DNA of 64,000 nucleotides. Source: Archangium lansingense (lineage in GTDB: Bacteria > Myxococcota > Myxococcia > Myxococcales > Myxococcaceae). The stretch is taken from the NCBI RefSeq assembly GCF_026626635.1, contig NZ_JAPNKA010000001.1:10028501-10092500 (forward strand), written 5' to 3'. Position numbers and translations under genes: made by a program. Numbering within the stretch: position 1 is the first letter of the stretch; every line of letters begins with the position of its first letter. Shown here one piece after another: positions 58,495 to 64,000 of this stretch. The notes under the pieces were generated by a model. That model was not told the DNA's origin. It made no database searches and saw only the letters and a list, made by a program, of their open reading frames with translations.

Positions 58495-59778
58495 TCACAC
58501 GACCCCCGAGGCCAGGCGCGCCTCGCCGGGTGCCACCTCCAAGGTGGGCAGGCGCCAGAGGAGAGGCTCCCGCGCTTCCCCGGGCTTGATGGCCGGGCTC
58601 GTCACACTCCGCGGTTGCGGAGCCACTCGGGCGTGCTCGGGGGCTGGGAGGGGGAGGAACGTGGCCTTCCCTTCCGACAGGAGGCTCTCCAAGCGCACGT
58701 CGATCCGGACCGTGCCTCCCGGTCCCGCCAGCGGCAGGGCCTGCAGAGCCGCATGGAGCAACTGGCGCGAGAGCATGAGGGCGTCTGCCTCGACGTGCAC
58801 CGGCTCCTGCTCGCCCAGCACCAGCTCCACCTGCTGGCGGAGCGCCTCTTCCCGGAGCAACCCGAGCAGTTCCCGCACCAACTCGGTGAGCACCACCGGG
58901 CGGCGCTGCCCCTCCTCCAACGAGGCCAGGCTACGCCAGACGAGCGCCCGGTGGCGGATGTCCTGGGCGGTCTCCTCGGCGAGCCTCAGCAGGCGGAGGG
59001 CATACTCGAAACGGCTCATCCTGGCCTGCCGAGCTCCAATCCGAAGCCCTTCGCGCGAGGACTCCCTCAACCGGTCCACCTCCTCGCGCAACACCCTCAG
59101 CGCCTGCTCGTCCCCGGGAGCCGCCATCACCTCGCGGATGTCGCTCTCGAGCTGGCGCAGCAGCAACTCCGCCTCGATGCCTTGGGCCGCGCAGATCAGC
59201 ATGTCGCGCAGCCGGCTCGAGGCCATCGGCCGCCGGAGCACGGTGCCGAGTACCCCGGCCACCCCGCCCTTCGCGTCCCGGATGGGGATGCTCTGACAGG
59301 TGAAGAGATGGAAGCAACCGAGGAAGTGCTCGGGCCCCTCCACCGCGAAGTAGCCCCCCGTCGCCAGCGAGGTCCCCAAGCCATTGGAGCCAATCAACTC
59401 CTCCGAACAGAGGGCCCCCGGACCTGGCTGCTGCTGGGGTCCGTGCAAGCTCTCCTCGTCTCCCAGGATGGAGAGCAGGACCGCGTGGGCGTCGCTGAGC
59501 TGAATGGCATGGTACTCGAGCCCCACGGCCCAGGAGAGGACTTCCATGTAGGGCCTGGCAGCGGTGATGAACGCCTGCTGCTGGTCGACGAGCCGCTCGG
59601 TGTCCAGCGCCGAGAGCTGCTCCGTCTTCGGCGCCTTGGGGTTCGCCCCCAGCTCATGCGCCCGCTCCCAAGCCCGGAGCACGGGCTCACGAAGCAGCGA
59701 GTCGGCAATAAGCCCCGTGGAGACGTAACGGGCCCAGGCCCGTCGGGTGGATTCGGTGGTCAACGCTCGCTCTCGCAT
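58495..59778 (-). CDS. GAF-domain sensor with degenerate kinase-like C terminus (copy 3)
   Basis: This 427-residue protein is equal in length to copy 2 from ATG 59778. The GAF core carries different pocket residues (CSEELIGSNGLGTSLATGGY, FHLFTCQSIPIRDAKGG) against an almost unchanged coiled-coil and C-terminal part. Like the other copies it lacks a recognisable phospho-histidine and G boxes. A longer frame to 59937 adds an Arg-rich leader without a ribosome site. The family may read out different small ligands with a common output, but the partner is not proven. Confidence 0.8.
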   Translation of the reverse strand: MRERALTTESTRRAWARYVSTGLIADSLLREPVLRAWERAHELGANPKAPKTEQLSALDTERLVDQQQAFITAARPYMEVLSWAVGLEYHAIQLSDAHAVLLSILGDEESLHGPQQQPGPGALCSEELIGSNGLGTSLATGGYFAVEGPEHFLGCFHLFTCQSIPIRDAKGGVAGVLGTVLRRPMASSRLRDMLICAAQGIEAELLLRQLESDIREVMAAPGDEQALRVLREEVDRLRESSREGLRIGARQARMSRFEYALRLLRLAEETAQDIRHRALVWRSLASLEEGQRRPVVLTELVRELLGLLREEALRQQVELVLGEQEPVHVEADALMLSRQLLHAALQALPLAGPGGTVRIDVRLESLLSEGKATFLPLPAPEHARVAPQPRSVTSPAIKPGEAREPLLWRLPTLEVAPGEARLASGVV

Positions 59779-59798
59779 GCTGAAGGTTTGGGTGGTGG

Positions 59799-59926
59799 GT
59801 ATTGGCTCCAGTCCGCGCGCGATCCACGCGCCGGGCATGGCTTCAACAAGACACGGAGCCTCGATCGTGCGCGGAGCCCTCCGCGCCCTGCCCGCCCGAA
59901 TGCCCCTCCTCCAGCGTTGCCCCGTG
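59799..59926. repeat. upstream repeat of GAF locus, copy 3
   Basis: Begins GTATTGGCTCCAGTCCG and ends CTCCAGCGTTGCCCCGTG, matching 53962 and 58300. It runs directly into a remnant of the kinase N terminus. Confidence 0.8.
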
Positions 59927-59928
59927 AA

Positions 59929-60030
59929 GTCCCCCACCTCCCGATGGGCCGCCGCCGTCCTGGCACTCGGCGCGGCGAGCCGCTCGAACCGGCATTCCTC
60001 CTGCTGACGTTCGCAGGTGCTGTCCAGGGC
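59929..60030 (+). pseudogene. N-terminal remnant of a second histidine kinase copy
   Basis: The sequence encodes SRWAAAVLALG and, one frameshift later, PLEPAFLLLTFAGA. These match SRWAAAVLAAG and PLEPALLLLAFAMV at the start of the kinase at 54117, in the same position relative to the upstream repeat. Nothing of the PAS, GAF or kinase domains follows. Confidence 0.75.
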
Positions 60031-60197
60031 AGGCTCGCTTGCACGCCCGCGTCCCCAGTGAGCGGCGCGGGAGCTATAGGAAGGACAGGAGCCCTATGGC
60101 CATGACCGCGAGCCAGCAGCTCGTGTCGGCGAAAGGTTGAGACCCTCCGCCCGGTCAGTATCAGATCGACGGCGTGGATGGCTGCGGCTGAGCCGTT

Positions 60198-60285
60198 TAC
60201 ACCAGCCACACCGGCACCACGTTGAGCCGGTAGAAGAGGTCCTCGCGGAACTCGCCCTTACGCACCATCTCCTTGAGGGCTAGAA
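60198..60285 (-). pseudogene. sigma-54 activator AAA+ domain fragment
   Basis: The minus strand reads LKEMVRKGEFREDLFYRLNV followed by VPVWLV and a stop. This is the conserved block after Walker B in NtrC-type activators (FREDLYYRLNVVPI). Only about 28 codons remain. Together with the kinase remnant it makes up the content of 59779-60294. Confidence 0.72.
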
Positions 60286-60294
60286 CGCTCGTGC

Positions 60295-60834
60295 ATGAGA
60301 ATCGCGATCTCCGGCACGCATCGCGCGGGGAAGTCCACCCTCATCGAAGAGTTGTCCGAGCTCCTGCCCTCCTACGTGACGGTGGATGAGCCGTACCACC
60401 AGCTGGAGGAAGAGGGGTACGAGTTCGCGTCGCCCCCGTCCGTCGAGGACTTTGAAGAACAGCTCGCACGGTCCATCGCCGACCTGGACGATGACTCGCG
60501 CGACATGTTGTTCGACCGATGCCCGGTGGATTTCCTCGGGTATCTGCTGGCTCACGAGGACCACGATGCGTTCGACCTGGAGGCGTGGCTCCCACGCATT
60601 CGCGGCGCCCTCCGGAAGCTCGATTTGCTCGTGCTGGTCGGAATCGAGCGGCGGGACCGAATCTCGCTCTCGGCCTCGGAGAACGAGGCGCTGCGCCTGG
60701 CGGTTGACGAGAAGCTGAAGGAGCTCCTCCTCGATGACCCCTACGATTTCGGGGTGGAGGTGCTCGAAGTCGAGGGTTCTCCGCGAGCGCGTGCGAAGCA
60801 GGTTCTCGAACATCTTCGGGGTGAAGCGCGGTAG
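60295..60834 (+). CDS. P-loop AAA-type ATPase/kinase
   Basis: The 179-residue protein starts MRIAISGTHRAGKSTLIEEL, a Walker A loop at residues 7-14. A candidate Walker B or lid Asp-Arg lies in MLFDRCPVDFLGYL near 72, and LDLLVLVGIERRDR near 110 forms a strand. It resembles the AAA_28/NadR-like kinases that phosphorylate small molecules, and its size fits. The substrate is unknown. No Shine-Dalgarno is obvious, but ATG 60295 agrees with the start of the fold. It is a single gene between debris and the VWA lipoprotein gene. Confidence 0.85.
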   Translation: MRIAISGTHRAGKSTLIEELSELLPSYVTVDEPYHQLEEEGYEFASPPSVEDFEEQLARSIADLDDDSRDMLFDRCPVDFLGYLLAHEDHDAFDLEAWLPRIRGALRKLDLLVLVGIERRDRISLSASENEALRLAVDEKLKELLLDDPYDFGVEVLEVEGSPRARAKQVLEHLRGEAR

Positions 60835-60968
60835 CTCGATTTTGGCTGCTGCTCATCCGCCAGGAGAGTCTCAGCACCCGGGTGCGGCTGCCCTGACGAG
60901 GCCTGGAGGGAGCCAGGCCATCTTCCGCAGCACGAACACCGGACGGCCATCCTTCCCGTTCTATTGGC

Positions 60969-62798
60969 TCAGCGGGCCTCGCGAGCCATGGAGTTCCCCA
61001 GCAGGCCGCGCGCCCGGACCACCAGCTTCGCGAACTCCTCGCGGTCCGTCTGGCCGTCGATGGCGCCCTCGGCGAGCTTCTGCGCCGTGGCCAGGTTCCA
61101 TCCCTGGGCGCTCGGGCTGCCGCGCAGCACGTCCGCCGTGGCCGCCACCGCCACCGCGAAACGGAAGTCCGGCGAGGCTCCATCCAGCGTCGCCCGCATC
61201 ATCTTCTGCTCGAAGGGGAAGGCCTGCTCGGCCGCCTCGGTGCCGTTGGGCGCCTTGGCGCGGATGCGCACCGTGCCCAGCGGCGCCTTCTCGCCCGTCA
61301 GCTCCACCTCGTACACCGCCGTGACGCTGTGGCCCGCGCCAATCTCTCCTGCGTCCACCTTGTCGTCACGGAAGTCCTTGTCCGCGATGTCCCGGTTCTC
61401 GTAGCCCACCAGCCGGTAGCGGTTCACCACCTTCGGATCGAACTCCACCTGGATCTTCACGTCCTTCGCGATGACCTCCAGCGTCCCGGTGAGCTGCGTC
61501 TCGAAGACCTTCTTCGCCTCCTTGTAGCTGTCGATGTAGAAGCAGTTGCCGTTGCCCTTGTTGGCCAGCTTCTCCATCAGATCGTCCCGGTAGTTGCCCA
61601 TGCCGAAGCCGATGGCGGACAGCGTGACGCCTTCCTTCACGTACCCCTGGATGCTGTTGAGCATGGCATCCGCGGAGACGTTGGGGCCGATGTTGGCGTC
61701 ACCATCCGTGAGCACCACCACGCGCGCCACCGCGTTGCCCGAGGCCTTCTTCACCGCGTGCTTGTAGGCCATCTGCATGCCCGAGCCCATGGCCGTGCCA
61801 CCGCCGGACTCCAGCGTGTCGATGGCCTTGTAGATGGCCTCCAGGTTGGTGGCCGGCGTGGGAGAGAGCACGTCCCGCGTGCTGCCTGCGTAGGTGACGA
61901 GCGCCACCGTGTCGTTCTCGTTGAGGTTCTTCACCGCCAGCTTCATCGCCTCCTTGGCCAGCGGCAGTTTGTCCGGCTGGCTCATGGAGCCGCTGGTATC
62001 CACCAGGAAGACCAGGTGCGCGGGCTTGCGCTGCGAGCGCGAGACGATCTTGCCCTGCACGCCCACGCGCACGAAGTGGCGGTTCGCGTTGAAGGGCGAG
62101 GGCGCGCCCTCGAGGTGCACCGTGAAGGCGCCCTGCTCGGGCGGCGTGTAGCGGTACTTGAAGTAGTTGACGAACTCCTCGACCCGGACGGCCGCGTGCG
62201 GCGGCAGGGCACCCTGGTTGAGGTAGCGGCGCGACACCGCGTACGACGCCGTGTCCACGTCCACCGCGAAGGTGGAGAACCGATCCTTGGCCGTCTCGGT
62301 GAAGGCGTTGGCGGCGTGGTGGGTGAAGCTGTTGCCCTGCGACGGGGGCTCCGGCTGCGTCTGCACGGCCATGCCCCCCGCGATCATCCTCTTCACTGGG
62401 GCAGGAGGAGGGGGAGGCGGTGTGGCGGGGGCACCCGCGGCATGGTCCATCTCCGGCTCGGAGGGCATTTCCGCCGTTATCGGCAGGGCATGGGAGGGCT
62501 GCGGAGCGGTCGCCGGCTTCTTTGGGCTCGCCCGGGCGACGTCGGCCCTCGCCTCGGAAGCCTTGGATTTCTCGCGCACCGAATCGTCCGCCGAAGCAGC
62601 CCCGACCGCGGCCTGCTCGGGCCCGGCTTCTTCCGGGGCGGGGGCGACCTCCTCCTTCGGGGCCTCGCGCGTCTGGGACTGCCATGCGATCTCGGCATTG
62701 CCCCTCGTGCTGGGCGCGTAGCTACAGGCGGGAACGAGGCTCAGGGCGAGGGCGGCGCTCCCCCAGCGGGTCAAGCGGTTCGACTTGGTCGAGGACAT
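60969..62798 (-). CDS. VWA-domain lipoprotein (YfbK-like)
   Basis: The 609-residue product has a lipoprotein signal (ALSLVPAC, Cys25) and a long Ala/Pro/Glu-rich linker (about 30-150). The YfbK-type N-terminal domain follows at about 180-260 (TFAVDVDTASYAVSRRYLN), then a VWA domain from about 275 with a complete metal site DTSGSMS and later TDGDANIG. A C-terminal domain runs from about 450 (VEFDPKVVNRYRLVGYENRD). ATG 62798 follows GGAGCGCAC and is preferred over 62831. Such proteins bind divalent metal and other proteins at the cell envelope; no specific partner is known. It is divergent from the protein kinase at 62993. Confidence 0.9.
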   Translation of the reverse strand: MSSTKSNRLTRWGSAALALSLVPACSYAPSTRGNAEIAWQSQTREAPKEEVAPAPEEAGPEQAAVGAASADDSVREKSKASEARADVARASPKKPATAPQPSHALPITAEMPSEPEMDHAAGAPATPPPPPPAPVKRMIAGGMAVQTQPEPPSQGNSFTHHAANAFTETAKDRFSTFAVDVDTASYAVSRRYLNQGALPPHAAVRVEEFVNYFKYRYTPPEQGAFTVHLEGAPSPFNANRHFVRVGVQGKIVSRSQRKPAHLVFLVDTSGSMSQPDKLPLAKEAMKLAVKNLNENDTVALVTYAGSTRDVLSPTPATNLEAIYKAIDTLESGGGTAMGSGMQMAYKHAVKKASGNAVARVVVLTDGDANIGPNVSADAMLNSIQGYVKEGVTLSAIGFGMGNYRDDLMEKLANKGNGNCFYIDSYKEAKKVFETQLTGTLEVIAKDVKIQVEFDPKVVNRYRLVGYENRDIADKDFRDDKVDAGEIGAGHSVTAVYEVELTGEKAPLGTVRIRAKAPNGTEAAEQAFPFEQKMMRATLDGASPDFRFAVAVAATADVLRGSPSAQGWNLATAQKLAEGAIDGQTDREEFAKLVVRARGLLGNSMAREAR

Positions 62799-62992
62799 GT
62801 GCGCTCCGGTTGTTTCCTTGGGAACGGACACTCGGAACGCACCAGCCGCGAATTGGGTTTATTCAGGGAAGAACATCTCCCAGAGGTCATCGTCATGGGC
62901 CGTGTCGACGATGAAGAGAGTACATTGAGGCCCGGATGGTCACGGGAGCATGAGGCGCTCTGCCTCGTCCACACCTCCGAGGAGTCCCGGAC

Positions 62993-64000
62993 ATGACCGT
63001 GGAGGATGGAGCAGCGGGCGCATCCACCCTGGAGGGACCCCCCACGCCTGGGGCTCCTCCTCCAGAGACCCCCGTCTTCCCCGTGCCCGGATGGGAGCGC
63101 TACCAGGGCGTGCGCTTCCTCGGCCAGGGCGGCATGGGCCAGGTCTTCCTCGCCTATGATCCACGGCTGCGCCGCCATGCCGCCCTCAAGTTCGTCCGGA
63201 GCGGCGACACCGGGCTCACCCTGCGCCTCCTCTCCGAGGCCCGGGCCCAGGCGCGTGTCGAGCACGAGCGCGTCTGCCAGGTGTACGAGGTGGGGGAAGT
63301 CCAGGGGCGCGCCTTCATCGCCATGCAGTACGTGGACGGCCACCCGCTGAACCAGCTCGCGAGCCAGCTCACCGTGGAGCAGGCGGTGCTGTTGCTGCGA
63401 GACGTCGCCGAGGGCGTCCACGCCGCCCACCGGGCCGGCCTCATCCACCGCGACCTCAAGCCTGGCAACATCCTCGTCGAGCGCACCGAGGATGGCCGTC
63501 TCACGCCCTACGTCATGGACTTCGGGCTGGCGCGTGACTGGAGGGAGCAGGGCAGCACCGCCACGGGCGCCGTGCTCGGCACCCCGCACTACATGGCCCC
63601 CGAGCAGGCCCGTGGCGAGGTGTCCCGGCTGGACCGGCGCGCCGACGTCTACAGCCTGGGCGCCACGCTCTACACCCTGCTCACCGGCCAGCCCCCCATC
63701 CCCGGCGGCAACGGACTGGAGGTGCTCAGCAACATCGCCACCCTCGAGCCCCGCCCGCCGCGCGCGCTCAACCCGGACCTGCCGGTAGACCTGGAAGCCA
63801 TCGTCCTCAAGTGTCTGGAGAAGGAGCGCTCGGCCCGCTACGACTCGGCGCGTGCCCTGGCCGAGGACCTGGACCGCTTCCTCGGTGGCGAGCCCGTGCG
63901 GGCGCGCCCCACCGGCCTGGGGTACCGGCTGCGCAAGAGGCTCCGCAAGCACCGCATCGTGGTGGGAGTGGCCGCCGCGGCCCTGTTGGCCGTGGCGCTC
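62993..64000 (+). CDS. Ser/Thr protein kinase with membrane segment (3' truncated by window edge)
   Basis: The first 336 codons are visible from ATG 62993. A Pro-rich leader (about 1-35) precedes a Hanks-type kinase domain (about 38-305). Its motifs are FLGQGGMGQVFLAYD (glycine loop), ALKFV (Lys), HRDLKPGNILV near 152, DFGLA near 175, GTPHYMAPEQARG near 195 and DVYSLGATLYTLLTG near 218. A juxtamembrane basic segment and the helix VVGVAAAALLAVAL run off the end. Myxobacterial kinases of this plan usually carry extracytoplasmic or TPR sensor domains after the helix. It should signal through target phosphorylation. Confidence 0.92.
   Translation, partial: MTVEDGAAGASTLEGPPTPGAPPPETPVFPVPGWERYQGVRFLGQGGMGQVFLAYDPRLRRHAALKFVRSGDTGLTLRLLSEARAQARVEHERVCQVYEVGEVQGRAFIAMQYVDGHPLNQLASQLTVEQAVLLLRDVAEGVHAAHRAGLIHRDLKPGNILVERTEDGRLTPYVMDFGLARDWREQGSTATGAVLGTPHYMAPEQARGEVSRLDRRADVYSLGATLYTLLTGQPPIPGGNGLEVLSNIATLEPRPPRALNPDLPVDLEAIVLKCLEKERSARYDSARALAEDLDRFLGGEPVRARPTGLGYRLRKRLRKHRIVVGVAAAALLAVAL

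Noticed and set aside
61329..62996. A 555-codon plus-strand frame
   Set aside because: It is antisense to the VWA lipoprotein gene and has no recognisable domain.

Overview
The window comes from a high-GC genome (roughly 65-70% in most genes) with the gene content of a myxobacterium, probably a Cystobacterineae member such as an Archangium- or Cystobacter-like species. The basis is a CFI-box protein, many lipoproteins, Ser/Thr and histidine kinases, M4 and M57 secreted peptidases, dense GTGA/ATGA gene overlaps and a patchwork of decayed accessory DNA. No complete tRNA, rRNA, CRISPR array or intact transposase gene was found.

Layout. 1-9.6 kb is a housekeeping block: the end of a sphingosine-1-phosphate-lyase-like gene, a DUF819 membrane protein, a BamA/TamA-like outer-membrane protein, a TlpA thioredoxin with a zinc-ribbon/CFI-box protein, an HtrA protease, a small Cys-rich basic protein, a TrmJ-like methyltransferase, a lipoprotein and purC. 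9.6-17.3 kb is accessory: a large propeller-type histidine kinase beside a tRNA T-arm remnant, a secreted protein, an M57 lipoprotein peptidase with a triple C-terminal repeat, and several pseudogene fragments. 17.3-20 kb holds a low-GC rifamycin phosphotransferase gene (rph) preceded by a rifamycin-associated-element-like palindrome.

20.4-39.8 kb is the most interesting part. It begins with a diheme RoxA/RoxB-type rubber oxygenase. It continues with two divergent catabolic operons: SDR, APH-type kinase, acyl-CoA dehydrogenase and histidine phosphatase on the minus strand; crotonase, TetR, HSDL2-like SDR, acyl-CoA ligase, two acyl-CoA dehydrogenases, thiolase, FadJ-like protein and aldehyde dehydrogenase on the plus strand. 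It ends with a DUF4334 protein and a zinc alcohol dehydrogenase on the minus strand. The same ~19-bp palindrome (TATTGGCA-N3-TGCCAATA type) lies in front of the oxygenase, between the divergent operons, and in front of the alcohol dehydrogenase. I infer one TetR-controlled locus for cleaving polyisoprene (or a similar isoprenoid) and oxidising the oxo-aldehyde products. The SDR/kinase/dehydrogenase trio resembles the levulinate (lva) logic, which would suit the methyl-ketone end of rubber oligomers.

39.9-52.7 kb mixes intact genes (M4 peptidase, RibD/DHFR-like reductase, EamA transporter, argD, an ECF41 sigma factor with an FAD oxidoreductase, an alpha/beta hydrolase) with debris: a second rph C-terminal fragment, an AraC protein lacking its DNA-binding half, a 118-bp MITE-like element, gene fragments, tRNA/tmRNA 3' remnants and a purB fragment. 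52.7-60.3 kb is a triplicated signalling locus: three GAF-domain proteins with degenerate kinase-like C termini and one intact PAS/GAF histidine kinase, with a remnant of a second kinase copy. 60.3-64 kb carries a P-loop ATPase, a VWA-domain lipoprotein and the start of a Ser/Thr protein kinase.
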